DNA from: RBG-16-66-20 sp052386675
Lineage (GTDB): Bacteria > Pseudomonadota > Gammaproteobacteria > Burkholderiales > SG8-39
Direction of reading: 5' to 3'
Assembly (NCBI GenBank): GCA_052386675.1
Contig: JBQTJX010000030.1
Coordinates: 62,001 to 126,000, forward strand
Length of the DNA stretch: 64,000 nucleotides
The notes below the pieces were generated by a model, which saw only the letters and a list, made by a program, of their open reading frames with translations, searched no databases and was not told the DNA's origin. Both the position numbers and the translations under genes were made by a program. Numbering within the stretch: the stretch's first letter is position 1; every line of letters begins with the position of its first letter. Shown piece after piece: positions 50,453 through 59,692 of the stretch.

Positions 50453-51288
50453 ACCCCGCATCGCGCTACCTCGTTTGCGAAGGCCGCGAGATCCACTACA
50501 TGGAGTGGGGCGCGGGCCACGCCGAGACCGTGATCGCCTGGCACGGCCTGGCGCGCACCGGGCGCGACATGGACGAGATCGCCGCGCAACTCGCCTCGCG
50601 CTTTCGCGTCATCTGCCCTGACACCATCGGCCGCGGCCTGTCGCAATGGAGCCCGCAACCGGAGAAGGAATACTGCCTCGCGTTCTATGGCCGCCTGGCG
50701 GTCGCGCTGATGGACCAGCTGGGCGTTGGCGAGGCGCACTGGCTCGGGACCTCGATGGGCGGCGCCATCGGCATCCACCTCGCGGCGGGCCCGCTGAAGG
50801 GGCGCATCCGCCGCCTGGTGCTGAACGACATCGGCCCGAAGCTGGGCGAGGCTGCGGTGGAGCGCATCCGGACCTATGCCGGCAGCCCGGCGCAGTTCGA
50901 CCGCGTCGGGGAGCTGGAGCAGTACTTCCGCAGCATCTACAAGCCCTACGGCTGGCTCTCGGACGAACAGTGGCGCAACCTGACCGAAACCTCGGTCAGG
51001 CGCACGGCTGACGGCAAGGTGACGCCGCACTACGACCCAGCCATGGCGCTGCAGTTCACCCACCACCCCCATGACTACGACCAGTGGGAAGCCTGGGACG
51101 CGATTGCCATCCCGACGCTGTGCCTGCGCGGGGAAAGCTCGGACCTGCTGCTGCCGGAAGTGGCCGACGAGATGCGCTCGCGCGGACCCAAGGCGGTGGT
51201 GGTGACCATACCCGGCTGCGGACACGCGCCCGCGCTCAATGTGCCGGACCAGTTTGCGCTGGTGGGGCGCTTCCTCAACGGGCGTTAG
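50449..51288 (+). CDS. Alpha/beta hydrolase at the end of the liv operon
   Basis: This 279-residue protein has the alpha/beta-hydrolase fold with the HG oxyanion motif (IAWHGLARTGRD), the nucleophile elbow HWLGTSMGGAIG (Ser), an acid after strand six and the late histidine in PGCGHAPAL. It has no signal peptide. Its coupling to livM suggests that it hydrolyses the imported compound, such as an ester or amide. A palindromic terminator lies 18 bases downstream. Confidence 0.85.
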   Translation: MNPASRYLVCEGREIHYMEWGAGHAETVIAWHGLARTGRDMDEIAAQLASRFRVICPDTIGRGLSQWSPQPEKEYCLAFYGRLAVALMDQLGVGEAHWLGTSMGGAIGIHLAAGPLKGRIRRLVLNDIGPKLGEAAVERIRTYAGSPAQFDRVGELEQYFRSIYKPYGWLSDEQWRNLTETSVRRTADGKVTPHYDPAMALQFTHHPHDYDQWEAWDAIAIPTLCLRGESSDLLLPEVADEMRSRGPKAVVVTIPGCGHAPALNVPDQFALVGRFLNGR

Positions 51289-51306
51289 GGGCCTTGGTCA
51301 GACTTC

Positions 51307-51331
51307 AATGTAACCGATCGGTTACATTTTT
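51307..51331 (+). terminator. Palindromic terminator-like element after the liv operon
   Basis: AATGTAACC-GATC-GGTTACATT is a perfect 22-bp palindrome (51307-51328), with T bases at 51327-51331 on the + strand. As RNA it gives a nine-base stem with a four-base loop followed by U, which fits an intrinsic terminator in the convergent gap to tatC. The core ACCGATCGGT is shared with the palindrome inside the fkbM-like gene, so an operator role is possible. Confidence 0.6.
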
Positions 51332-51336
51332 CCCGC

Positions 51337-52098
51337 TCAGGCGCCGGTCGCCGCCTTGTCCTCCGCGGACGCCTCCGCCCGCTTGTCGATGAAGCGCGCC
51401 AGGAACAACCCCGCCTCGTAGAGCAGGCACATCGGCACCGCCAGCATGAACTGCGACAGCACGTCGGGCGGGGTCACCACCGCGGCGATGACGAAGGCGC
51501 CCACGATCACGTAGGGCCGCGCCTCGCGCAGCTTCTCCAGGCCCACCACCCCCGAGCGCACCAGCACGATCACCACGATCGGGATCTCGAAGGTGACGCC
51601 AAAGGCGAGGAACATGGTGATGACGAAGGAGAAATAGGCCTCGATGTCCGGCGCCGGCGTGATGGACTTGGGTGCGAAGCCGTGGATGAACGAGAACACC
51701 TGCCCGAACACGAAGTAATAGCAGAACGCGACGCCGAGCAGGAACAGCACTGTGCTCGCGAACACGATCGGCACCGCCAGCTTCTTCTCGTGCTCGTAAA
51801 GCCCCGGCGCGACAAAGGCCCAGGCCTGGTACAGGATCCAGGGCAGCGAAAGCATGAACGCCACCAGCGCCGCCACCTTCACCGGCACCATGAACGGCGT
51901 GATCACCCCGGTTGCGATCATCTTGGTGCCCTCGGGCAGCGCGTACATCAGCGGCGCGGCAAGGAAGTCGTATACCGCGGCAGCCCCCGGCCAGATGAAG
52001 CCCACCGCGACGAAGAACACCAGGAACACGGACATCGCCCGCACCAGCCGCTGGCGCAACTCCACCAGATGAGAGACGAAGGTGTCCTGGGTACTCAT
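51337..52098 (-). CDS. tatC: Sec-independent protein translocase TatC
   Basis: This 253-residue protein has six helices and the TatC signature FVSHLVELRQRLVRAMSVFLVFF at the N terminus, plus FSFVITMFLAFGVTFEIPIVVIVLVRSG. It recognises twin-arginine signal peptides, such as that of the PetA Rieske protein in this window. The start overlaps the tatB stop by four bases. It is the last gene of the tat-his block. Confidence 0.96.
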   Translation of the reverse strand: MSTQDTFVSHLVELRQRLVRAMSVFLVFFVAVGFIWPGAAAVYDFLAAPLMYALPEGTKMIATGVITPFMVPVKVAALVAFMLSLPWILYQAWAFVAPGLYEHEKKLAVPIVFASTVLFLLGVAFCYYFVFGQVFSFIHGFAPKSITPAPDIEAYFSFVITMFLAFGVTFEIPIVVIVLVRSGVVGLEKLREARPYVIVGAFVIAAVVTPPDVLSQFMLAVPMCLLYEAGLFLARFIDKRAEASAEDKAATGA

Positions 52099-52487
52099 GC
52101 CACCTTTGGCTTTTCATCGATCGACTGCGCCGGCTGTATCGGCGCAGTCGAAATCTCGGGCGCCGGAACCTGCGCCGCGTCCAACTTCGGCGCATCCCCC
52201 GCCGCCGTCTCAACCGCCTGGTTGAGATCCGTCTCGGTCTTGCTCAATTCAGACTGCACCGTGCTTTCAAACCCCGAAGCCGCCTGCTGCACCGAATCCC
52301 GCATCTTGCGCAGCTCGTCGAGCTCGACCTCGCGGTTGATGTCGGCCTTGACGTCGTTGACATAGCGCTGCAGGCGCCCGGCGAGGTGGCCCAGGGTGCG
52401 CGCCACGCGCGGCAGGCGCTCGGGCCCGATCACGATCAGCGCGACCAGCCCTATGACCATCAGTTCGGAGAAGCCGATGTCGAACAC
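52095..52487 (-). CDS. tatB: Sec-independent protein translocase TatB
   Basis: This 130-residue protein has an N-terminal membrane helix (FDIGFSELMVIGLVALIVIGPERLPRVART), the TatB hallmark with the FGPE-like IGPERLP, and an amphipathic and acidic C terminus. It forms the receptor complex with TatC. An intrinsic terminator sits between this gene and tatA upstream, which would lower TatB and TatC relative to TatA. Confidence 0.95.
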   Translation of the reverse strand: MFDIGFSELMVIGLVALIVIGPERLPRVARTLGHLAGRLQRYVNDVKADINREVELDELRKMRDSVQQAASGFESTVQSELSKTETDLNQAVETAAGDAPKLDAAQVPAPEISTAPIQPAQSIDEKPKVA

Positions 52488-52502
52488 GCAGTGGCCCTAG
52501 AG

Positions 52503-52528
52503 AACAAAAAGGCGCCCGGCGGGCGCCT
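52503..52528 (-). terminator. Intrinsic terminator between tatA and tatB
   Basis: On the minus strand AGGCGCCC-GCC-GGGCGCCT forms an eight-base GC-rich stem with a three-base loop, followed by TTTTTGTT (complement of 52510-52503). It is 21 bases after the tatA stop and 23 bases before the tatB start, inside an otherwise continuous operon. Partial read-through would give more TatA than TatB/TatC. Confidence 0.85.
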
Positions 52529-52549
52529 GTGAGCGGAAGGCGGCGGCGA

Positions 52550-52780
52550 TCAGGCCCGGGTCTCGGACTTCGCCTTGACCTCGCCCTCGACCGTCTTGCC
52601 GCTGATCTGCGCGCCGGATGCGCCTTCCGCGGCCTTGTCACCGCCCTCGCGGATGCCGTCCTTGAAGCCGCGGACCGCGCCGCCAAGGTCCGTGCCGATG
52701 TTGCGCAGCTTCTTGGTGCCGAACACCAGCATCACGATGACGAGGACGATGAGCCAGTGCCAGATGCTGAACGAGCCCAT
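52550..52780 (-). CDS. tatA: Sec-independent protein translocase TatA
   Basis: This 76-residue protein begins MGSFSIWHWLIVLVIVMLVFGTKKLRNIGTDLGGAVRGFKDG, the standard TatA membrane helix, FGTKKL hinge and amphipathic helix. TatA multimers form the translocation pore. The ATG has a good AGGAG upstream. It is followed by a strong terminator before tatB. Confidence 0.96.
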   Translation of the reverse strand: MGSFSIWHWLIVLVIVMLVFGTKKLRNIGTDLGGAVRGFKDGIREGGDKAAEGASGAQISGKTVEGEVKAKSETRA

Positions 52781-52802
52781 ATGGATCTCCTGTGTACGAC
52801 CA

Positions 52803-53174
52803 CTAACGCTGCCTCGACAGCATCGAGCCGAGCGGCTCGGGCCCGCCGAGGACATGCATATGAACATGATACACCTCCTGATGCCCCACCCTGCCGGTGT
52901 TGACGATGGTGCGGAAGCCGTCCGCCAGACCCTCTTTCCGGGCCAGCTCGCCGGCCATCGCGAGCATTTTTCCCAGCGCCCGGTGTTGCGCCATGCCGGC
53001 CTCGTACAGGGTCGGCACATGCTCCTTGGGAATAATCAGGAAATGCACCGGCGCCTGCGGCCGCACGTCGTGGAAGGCGAGAATGTCCTCGTCCTCGTGG
53101 ACATTCTTCGCCGGAATCTCGCCGCGGACGATCCTGCAGAAAATGCAGTCAGGAGAACTGCGGGGAACCGTCAT
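52803..53174 (-). CDS. HIT-family nucleotide-binding protein (HinT-like)
   Basis: This 123-residue protein has the histidine triad HVHMH (His103, His105, His107) and the N-terminal CIFCRIVRGEIPAKNVHEDED. HinT-type enzymes hydrolyse purine phosphoramidates. It is located between hisE and tatA, a conserved betaproteobacterial order. The ATG overlaps the hisE stop by four bases. Confidence 0.95.
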   Translation of the reverse strand: MTVPRSSPDCIFCRIVRGEIPAKNVHEDEDILAFHDVRPQAPVHFLIIPKEHVPTLYEAGMAQHRALGKMLAMAGELARKEGLADGFRTIVNTGRVGHQEVYHVHMHVLGGPEPLGSMLSRQR

Positions 53175-53503
53175 CGCTCTTTCCGCGCCGCTTTCTCGTC
53201 GAGCCCCGCGATGCCTTCACGCCGGTGGAGCTCCGCCAGCACGTCGCCCGGCCCAAGGCCCTTGTGCGAGAGCAGGACCAGGCTGTGGAACCAGAGGTCC
53301 GCGATTTCGCGCACCAGGTGAAGGCGGTCCTCGCCCTTGCCCGCCAGGACGGTCTCTGTGGCCTCCTCGCCGATCTTCTTCAGGATGGCGTCATCGCCGC
53401 CCGCCAGCAACTGCGACACATAGGACGCCTTCGGATCGCCACCCTTGCGGCTCTCGATCGTGGCGGCGATGCGCTCCAGCGTTTCGGTGATGCCCGGTTT
53501 CAT
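53171..53503 (-). CDS. hisE: Phosphoribosyl-ATP pyrophosphatase HisE
   Basis: This 110-residue MazG-like protein has SYVSQLLAGGDDAILKKIGEEATETVLAGKG and LVREIADLWFHSLVLLSHKG, the HisE metal-binding glutamate/aspartate pattern. It cleaves PR-ATP to PR-AMP, step 2 of histidine synthesis. It is separate from HisI here. The ATG overlaps the hisI stop. Confidence 0.95.
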   Translation of the reverse strand: MKPGITETLERIAATIESRKGGDPKASYVSQLLAGGDDAILKKIGEEATETVLAGKGEDRLHLVREIADLWFHSLVLLSHKGLGPGDVLAELHRREGIAGLDEKAARKER

Positions 53504-53912
53504 GTCGAACCGCCTTTCCCGTCGCTTTTCGTCCCATAGATGGCCGCCGGATCCTTCAGCACCGCATCGGTCTCCACCCACTTGCCGGCGTCCAGCTTGC
53601 GGTAGAAGCAGCTCTCGCGCCCGGTGTGGCAGGCGATGCCGCCCACCTGCTCCACCTGCAGCAGGACGGTGTCGGCGTCGCAGTCCATCCGGATCTCGCG
53701 CACCTTCTGCGTGAAGCCGGATTCCTCGCCCTTGTGCCACAGCTTCGAGCGCGAGCGGGACCAGTAGACCGCTTCGCCGGTCTCCACGGTCTGCGCCAGC
53801 GCCTCCCGGTTCATCCAGGCGAGCGTCAGGACGCGACCGCTGGCGGCGTCCTGGGTCACCACCGGGACCAGGCCCTGCTCGTTCCAGGGGACCTCGTCCA
53901 GCCAGTCCACGC

Positions 53913-53916
<4 letters not shown>
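53500..53916 (-). CDS. hisI: Phosphoribosyl-AMP cyclohydrolase HisI
   Basis: This 138-residue protein has LTLAWMNREALAQTVETGEAVYWSRSRSKLWHKGEESG, the HisI core, and zinc-binding cysteines in CDADTVLLQVEQVGGIACHTGRESCF. It opens the adenine ring of PR-AMP in step 3 of histidine synthesis. It overlaps hisF and hisE by four bases each. Confidence 0.96.
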
Positions 53917-54671
<755 letters not shown>

Positions 54672-54694
54672 GCGCGCCTTCCGCAAGGCCCACG

Positions 54695-55444
54695 TCAGGC
54701 CTTCCCGACTGCTTTGTCGGCGGCCGCCTGCGCCTTCCTGAAGTCGAGCGTGCCCTCGTAGAGCGCGCGCCCGGTGATGGCGCCGACGACGCCCTCCGGC
54801 GCGAGCCTGGCGCAGATGGCCTGCACGTCCTTGATGCTGTTCAGGCCGCCGCTGGCGATGACCGGGATGCGCGTCTGCTGCGCCAGCTTGTAGGTGGCCT
54901 CGATGTTGACCCCGTTCATCATGCCGTCGCTGCCGATGTCGGTGTAGATCAGGGCCTCGGCACCGTAGTCCTCGAACTTCTTCGCCAGGTCCGCGACCTC
55001 GTGCCCGGTCAACTTCGACCAGCCCTCGACCGCCACCTTGCCGTCCCTGGCGTCCAGGCCGACGATGATGTGCCCCGGAAACGCAGTACAGGCGTCCTGC
55101 AGGAAGCCGGGGTTCTTCACCGCGGCGGTGCCGATGATGACGTAGGCGACGCCGGCGTCGATGTAGCCCTCGACGGTGTCCAGGTCGCGGATGCCGCCGC
55201 CCAGCTGGATCGGCGTTTTCTCGCCCACCGCCGCGATCATGTCGCGGATCACCTTCTCGTTCCTTGGCTTGCCCGCCACCGCGCCGTCGAGATCCACGAT
55301 GTGCAGGCGCCGCGCGCCCAGCCCGGACCACTGCCGGGCCATGGCGACCGGATCCTCGGAGAACACCGTGGCCGAATCCATGCGTCCCTGCACCAGGCGC
55401 ACGCAGTGGCCGTTCTTCAGGTCAATGGCAGGGATGATGAGCAC
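54695..55444 (-). CDS. hisA: Phosphoribosylformimino-5-aminoimidazole carboxamide ribotide isomerase HisA
   Basis: This 249-residue TIM barrel starts LIIPAIDLKNGHCVRLVQGR with the catalytic Asp and has IYTDIGSDGMMNGVNIEAT with the second. Phosphate-binding motifs are GGGIRD and ASGGLNS. It isomerises ProFAR to PRFAR. The duplicated barrel is homologous to HisF downstream. Confidence 0.96.
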   Translation of the reverse strand: MLIIPAIDLKNGHCVRLVQGRMDSATVFSEDPVAMARQWSGLGARRLHIVDLDGAVAGKPRNEKVIRDMIAAVGEKTPIQLGGGIRDLDTVEGYIDAGVAYVIIGTAAVKNPGFLQDACTAFPGHIIVGLDARDGKVAVEGWSKLTGHEVADLAKKFEDYGAEALIYTDIGSDGMMNGVNIEATYKLAQQTRIPVIASGGLNSIKDVQAICARLAPEGVVGAITGRALYEGTLDFRKAQAAADKAVGKA

Positions 55445-55454
55445 GAATGGGTCG

Positions 55455-55467
55455 GGAAATCAGGGAC
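55455..55467. repeat. Fragment of the dispersed repeat at the hisH stop codon
   Basis: GGAAATCAGGGAC matches the outer part of the repeat arm, as at 7863-7851 on the minus strand. It supplies the hisH TGA (55462-55460) and the last codons before it. With only 13 bases the assignment is tentative. Confidence 0.45.
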
Positions 55468-56083
55468 GCCATTGAACGAAATTCGCCAGCATCCGCAAGC
55501 CGGAGTTCTGGCTCTTCTCGGGGTGGAACTGCACGGCGAAGATGTTATCCCGCGCCACTGCGCAGGTAAAGCGCCCGCCATACTCGCAACTCGCCGCGAC
55601 GAGGCCCGCGTCCGAAGGCGACGGATAGTAGCTGTGCACGAAATAGAAGCGGCTGCGGTCCTCGATGCCCTGCCAGATGGCGTGCGGGCGATCCTGGAAC
55701 ACCTCGTTCCACCCCATGTGGGGGATCTTCAGCCCGCTGTTCTGCCCGCCGGCATGGAAGCGCGGCACGCACCCGGGGAGCAACCCCAGGCCCGCGGTGT
55801 CCCCTTCCTCGCCGCGCTCGAACAGCATCTGCAGGCCGATGCAAATGCCCAGGAACGGCTTGGACCGGGTGGCCTCGATCACCGCCTCGCGTGCGCCGCT
55901 CGCCGCCAGCTGGCGCATGCAGTCGGGCATCGCGCCCTGGCCGGGAACGACGACGCGCTCGGCGGCGAGGATCGCCTCCGGGTCCGAAGTCACCAGCACC
56001 TGGTCGCGCGGCGCCACGCGCTCCAGTGCCTTGGAGACCGAGCGCAGGTTGCCCATACCGTAGTCCACCACTGCGATTCTCAC
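55460..56083 (-). CDS. hisH: Imidazole glycerol phosphate synthase glutamine amidotransferase subunit HisH
   Basis: This 207-residue class I amidotransferase has VVPGQGAMPD, the nucleophile elbow FLGICIGLQMLFE (Cys) and the His/Glu pair in FAVQFHPEKSQNSG. It feeds ammonia to HisF. GTG at 56083 is preferred because GGAG lies six bases before it; a GTG one codon earlier is also possible. The extreme C terminus runs into a fragment of the dispersed repeat. Confidence 0.95.
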   Translation of the reverse strand: MRIAVVDYGMGNLRSVSKALERVAPRDQVLVTSDPEAILAAERVVVPGQGAMPDCMRQLAASGAREAVIEATRSKPFLGICIGLQMLFERGEEGDTAGLGLLPGCVPRFHAGGQNSGLKIPHMGWNEVFQDRPHAIWQGIEDRSRFYFVHSYYPSPSDAGLVAASCEYGGRFTCAVARDNIFAVQFHPEKSQNSGLRMLANFVQWRP

Positions 56084-56096
56084 CACCAGCTCCCGG

Positions 56097-56684
56097 CTAG
56101 AGCACGCCCTTGGTGGAGGGGATCGCGCCCGCGGCGCGCGGATCGGGTTCCGCCGCCATGCGCAGCGCGCGCGCGAAGGCCTTGAACATGGTCTCGCACT
56201 GGTGGTGGGCATTGTCGCCGCGCAGGTTGTCGATGTGCAACGTCACCTGCGCGTGGTTGACGAAGCCCTGGAAGAACTCGCGCGCGAGGTCGGCGTCGAA
56301 TTCGCCGATCAGGGCGCGCGTGAACTCGACCTTGTAGATGAGGCCGGGGCGGCCGGAGAAGTCGATCACCACCCGCGACAGCGCTTCGTCCAGCGGCACG
56401 TAGGCGTGGCCGTAGCGGCGAACGCCCGCCTTGTCGCCGATCGCCCTGGCGAAGGCCTGGCCCAGCGTGATGCCAATGTCCTCGACGGTATGATGGGCAT
56501 CGATGTGCAAGTCGCCCTTGGCCTCGATGTCCAGGTCGAGCATGCCGTGGCGCGCCACCTGGTCGAGCATGTGCTCCAGGAACGGGATACCGGTGGCGAG
56601 CGTCGCCTTGCCGGTCCCGTCCAGGTTCACGCGAACGCGAATCTGCGTCTCCTTGGTATTGCGCTGGATCTCGGCGGTTCTCAT
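56097..56684 (-). CDS. hisB: Imidazoleglycerol-phosphate dehydratase HisB
   Basis: This 195-residue monofunctional dehydratase has metal-binding motifs DLHIDAHHTVEDIGITLGQA and TLHIDNLRGDNAHHQCETMFKAFARAL. It converts IGP to imidazole acetol phosphate. There is no histidinol-phosphatase domain, so that step is encoded elsewhere. It overlaps the hisC stop by four bases. Confidence 0.96.
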   Translation of the reverse strand: MRTAEIQRNTKETQIRVRVNLDGTGKATLATGIPFLEHMLDQVARHGMLDLDIEAKGDLHIDAHHTVEDIGITLGQAFARAIGDKAGVRRYGHAYVPLDEALSRVVIDFSGRPGLIYKVEFTRALIGEFDADLAREFFQGFVNHAQVTLHIDNLRGDNAHHQCETMFKAFARALRMAAEPDPRAAGAIPSTKGVL

Positions 56685-57760
56685 CTCAGTGCCTCTTTCA
56701 GTGCGGCGAGCAGTATACGATTCTCATCCGGCGCGCCGACGGTGAGGCGCAGGCAGTTCTCCATCAGCGGATGGCCGCCGGAGAAGTCCTTCACCAGCAC
56801 CCCCTGCGCCTTCAGGCTCTCGAATACCCGGGACCCGGCGCCGGCGCCGCCCTTCACGCGCGCAAGGAAGAAGTTGGCGGCGGTCGGGTAGACCGTCAGG
56901 CCCGGCATTGCCTCCAGCAGCGGTCGCACACGCTCCCGTTCCGCGAGCACTTTCGCCGCCTGGGCATCGAGCACGGACTTGTTCTCGAGCAGCTTGATCG
57001 CCACCGCCTCGGTGACGACGTTGATGTTGAAGGGCGAACGCGTCTTGTTGAAGGCCTCGATCCACTCCGGCCGGCCGCAGACGTAGCCCAGACGCAGGCC
57101 CGCCATGCCGATCTTGGAGACGGTGCGCATCACCACCATGTTGTCGAACTCGGCCAGGCGCGGCATGAAGGTCGCGCCGGCGAACGGCTGGTAGGCCTCG
57201 TCGATCACCACCAGGCCGGGCGCGGCGCGGATGATGCGCTCGACGTCCGCGACCGGGAACGCGTTGCCGGTGGGATTGTTCGGGTAGGCGAGCCAGATCA
57301 CCGCCGGCTTCTCCTTCGCCATGGCGGCGAGGAATGCGTCGGCGTCGAGCGAGAAATCCTCGCGCAGCGGCACGCCGGCGAAGCGCAGCCGGAACAGCAT
57401 CGCGTAGATCGAGAACATGGCGAACGACGGCGCCGGGGCCATCACGACCGCGCCTTCGCCCGCGACCGCCGCGGTGATGTACTGGATGCATTCGTCCGAG
57501 CCGTTGCCCAGCAGCACGTCGCAGCCCGCGGGCACCTGCATCACGTCCCGGATCAGGCCGCGCAACCTGTGCGCGGTGGGCACCGGGTAGCGATTGAGCG
57601 ATAGCCCGGCCACGATGCGGCCGACCTCGTCGGCGAGTTCCCGCGGCAGGCCGTAGGGGCTCTCCATGACATCCAGCTTGACCAGCCCGGTGGCGTCGGA
57701 CACGGGGTAGGCGTGCATGGCCTGGACCTCCGGCCGGATCACCCTGGATGCGCGGCTCAT
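56681..57760 (-). CDS. hisC: Histidinol-phosphate aminotransferase HisC
   Basis: This 359-residue fold-type I PLP enzyme has LLGNGSDECIQYI, YPNNPTGNAFP, IDEAYQPFAG and the lysine segment MRTVSKIGMAGLRLGYVCG. It transaminates imidazole acetol phosphate with glutamate. It overlaps the hisD stop by four bases and hisB start by four bases. Confidence 0.95.
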   Translation of the reverse strand: MSRASRVIRPEVQAMHAYPVSDATGLVKLDVMESPYGLPRELADEVGRIVAGLSLNRYPVPTAHRLRGLIRDVMQVPAGCDVLLGNGSDECIQYITAAVAGEGAVVMAPAPSFAMFSIYAMLFRLRFAGVPLREDFSLDADAFLAAMAKEKPAVIWLAYPNNPTGNAFPVADVERIIRAAPGLVVIDEAYQPFAGATFMPRLAEFDNMVVMRTVSKIGMAGLRLGYVCGRPEWIEAFNKTRSPFNINVVTEAVAIKLLENKSVLDAQAAKVLAERERVRPLLEAMPGLTVYPTAANFFLARVKGGAGAGSRVFESLKAQGVLVKDFSGGHPLMENCLRLTVGAPDENRILLAALKEALR

Positions 57761-59049
57761 CGTCGCGCTTGCCTGCGCATCTCCGCCGACCGGGCGTGCG
57801 CCTCAAGCCCCTCGCCGCGCGCAAGGGTCGCCGCCAGCCGGCCGAGCGTACGCGCGCCGCGCCGGGACACCTCGATCAGGCTGCTGCGCTTCTGGAAATC
57901 GTAGACCCCTAGCGGCGAGGAAAAGCGTGCGGTGCCGGAGGTGGGCAGGACGTGGTTCGGCCCGGCGCAATAGTCGCCGATGGCCTCGGAACTCCAGCGC
58001 CCGAGGAAGATCGCGCCGGCGTGGCGCAGCTTCGGCAGCAGCGCCCGCGGCTTCGCCACCGCGAGCTCCAGGTGCTCCGGCGCGATGCTGTTGGCGACCG
58101 AGCAGGCTTCCGCCAGGCTGCGCGTCTGGATCAGCGCGCCGCGCGCGGCGAGCGAAGCCGCGATCACCCGGCGGCGCGCCATGCCGCCGATCAGGCGCCC
58201 GATGGCGGCTTCGACCCGGTCGAGGTAGGCGTGGCTGGGCGAGAGCAGGATCGCCTGCGCCACCTCGTCGTGCTCGGCCTGCGAGAACAGGTCCATTGCC
58301 ACCCACTCCGCCGGCGCGGCGCCGTCGCCGATCACCAGGATCTCGGAGGGCCCGGCGATCATGTCGATCCCGACCTCGCCGAAGACCTGGCGCTTGGCCT
58401 CGGCGACGAACGCGTTGCCCGGGCCGACGATCTTGTCCACCTTGGGCACGCTGCGCGTGCCGTAGGCGAGCGCCGCGACTGCCTGCGCGCCACCCAGTTC
58501 GATGACGCGGTCGACCCCGGCGATCGCCGCGGCGGCCAGCACCATGGGGTCGAAGTTCGGGCTCACCATCACCACCTCGCGCACCCCCGCCACCTTCGCG
58601 GGAATGGCATTCATCAGCACCGAGGACGGGTAGGCCGCCTTGCCGCCAGGCACGTACAGGCCGACGCGGTCGAGCGGGCTCACGATCTGGCCCAGGCGCG
58701 TGCCATCGCGCTCGACGACTGTCCAGGAGCGCGACAGCTGCCGCGCGTGGAAGCGCCGCACGCGCGCCGCCGCCTGTCGCAGCGCCGCCGCCTGCGCCCG
58801 GGGCAGCCCGGCCAGCGCTGCCCGCAGCCGAGCCTGCGGCACTTCGAGCTGCGCCACCGAGCGCGCCTTGACGCGGTCGAAGCGGCGCGCATAGGCGAGC
58901 ACCGCGGCATCGCCTCGGCGGCGGACGTCGGCAAGGATGGCTCGCACCACGCGCGCCACGGAGGCATCGGCGGAGGCCTCGTAGCGGGTCAGGGACTCGA
59001 GCTTCGCGCCGAACCCCGGGTCGCGGGTGGTCAGTCGGCGCAGCTTCAC
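57757..59049 (-). CDS. hisD: Histidinol dehydrogenase HisD
   Basis: This 430-residue zinc enzyme has the signature IGPGNAFVAEAKRQVFGEVGIDMIAGPSE and SQAEHDEVAQAILL, with zinc ligands Gln/His/Asp in the second. It performs the last two oxidations of histidine synthesis with NAD. It overlaps hisG and hisC by four bases each. Confidence 0.96.
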   Translation of the reverse strand: MKLRRLTTRDPGFGAKLESLTRYEASADASVARVVRAILADVRRRGDAAVLAYARRFDRVKARSVAQLEVPQARLRAALAGLPRAQAAALRQAAARVRRFHARQLSRSWTVVERDGTRLGQIVSPLDRVGLYVPGGKAAYPSSVLMNAIPAKVAGVREVVMVSPNFDPMVLAAAAIAGVDRVIELGGAQAVAALAYGTRSVPKVDKIVGPGNAFVAEAKRQVFGEVGIDMIAGPSEILVIGDGAAPAEWVAMDLFSQAEHDEVAQAILLSPSHAYLDRVEAAIGRLIGGMARRRVIAASLAARGALIQTRSLAEACSVANSIAPEHLELAVAKPRALLPKLRHAGAIFLGRWSSEAIGDYCAGPNHVLPTSGTARFSSPLGVYDFQKRSSLIEVSRRGARTLGRLAATLARGEGLEAHARSAEMRRQARR

Positions 59050-59687
59050 CGGCTTGCCTTCGAGAACGCCTCGATCAGCGGCTGCAGCTCGCCGCGCCGC
59101 GTCTTCAGCGCCGCCTGGTTGACGATCAGCCGCGCCGAGACCGGCATGATCTCCTCCACCGCCTCCAGCCGGTTCGCCTTCAGCGTCGCGCCGGTGGACA
59201 CCAGGTCCACGATGGCGTCGGCGAGGTTCAGCAACGGGGCCAGTTCCATGGAACCGTAGAGCCGGATCAGGTCCACGTGCACGCCCTTGGCGGCGAAGTG
59301 CTCGCGGGTGGTCTGGATGTACTTGGTGGCCACGCGCAGGCGCGCGCCCTGGCGCACCGCCGCGGCGTAGTCGAAGCCGCGGCGCACCGCCACCATCATG
59401 CGGCAGCGGGCGATGCCCAGGTCCAGGGGCTGGTACAGCCCGGCGCCGCCATGTTCGTGCAGCACGTCCTTGCCGGCGATGCCGATCTCGGCGGCGCCAT
59501 GCTGCACGTAGGTCGGCACGTCGGAGGCGCGCACCACGATAAGCCGGATGTCGCGGCGCGCCGTGGGCAGGATGAGCTTGCGCGACGCGTCCGGGTCCTG
59601 CGCGGGCGTGGCGCCGACGCGCGCGAGCAGCGGCCCGGTCTCCTCGAGGATGCGGCCTTTCGACAACGCGATGCTGATGACGCCCAT
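59046..59687 (-). CDS. hisG: ATP phosphoribosyltransferase HisG, short form
   Basis: This 213-residue protein begins ISIALSKGRILEETGPLLARVG and has ELAPLLNLADAIVDLVSTGATLKANRL, the PRPP-binding signature. At this length it lacks the C-terminal regulatory domain of long HisG. The short form works only with HisZ, which is not encoded in this window. It starts the his gene run, five bases after murA. Confidence 0.95.
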   Translation of the reverse strand: MGVISIALSKGRILEETGPLLARVGATPAQDPDASRKLILPTARRDIRLIVVRASDVPTYVQHGAAEIGIAGKDVLHEHGGAGLYQPLDLGIARCRMMVAVRRGFDYAAAVRQGARLRVATKYIQTTREHFAAKGVHVDLIRLYGSMELAPLLNLADAIVDLVSTGATLKANRLEAVEEIMPVSARLIVNQAALKTRRGELQPLIEAFSKASR

Positions 59688-59692
59688 GATGG

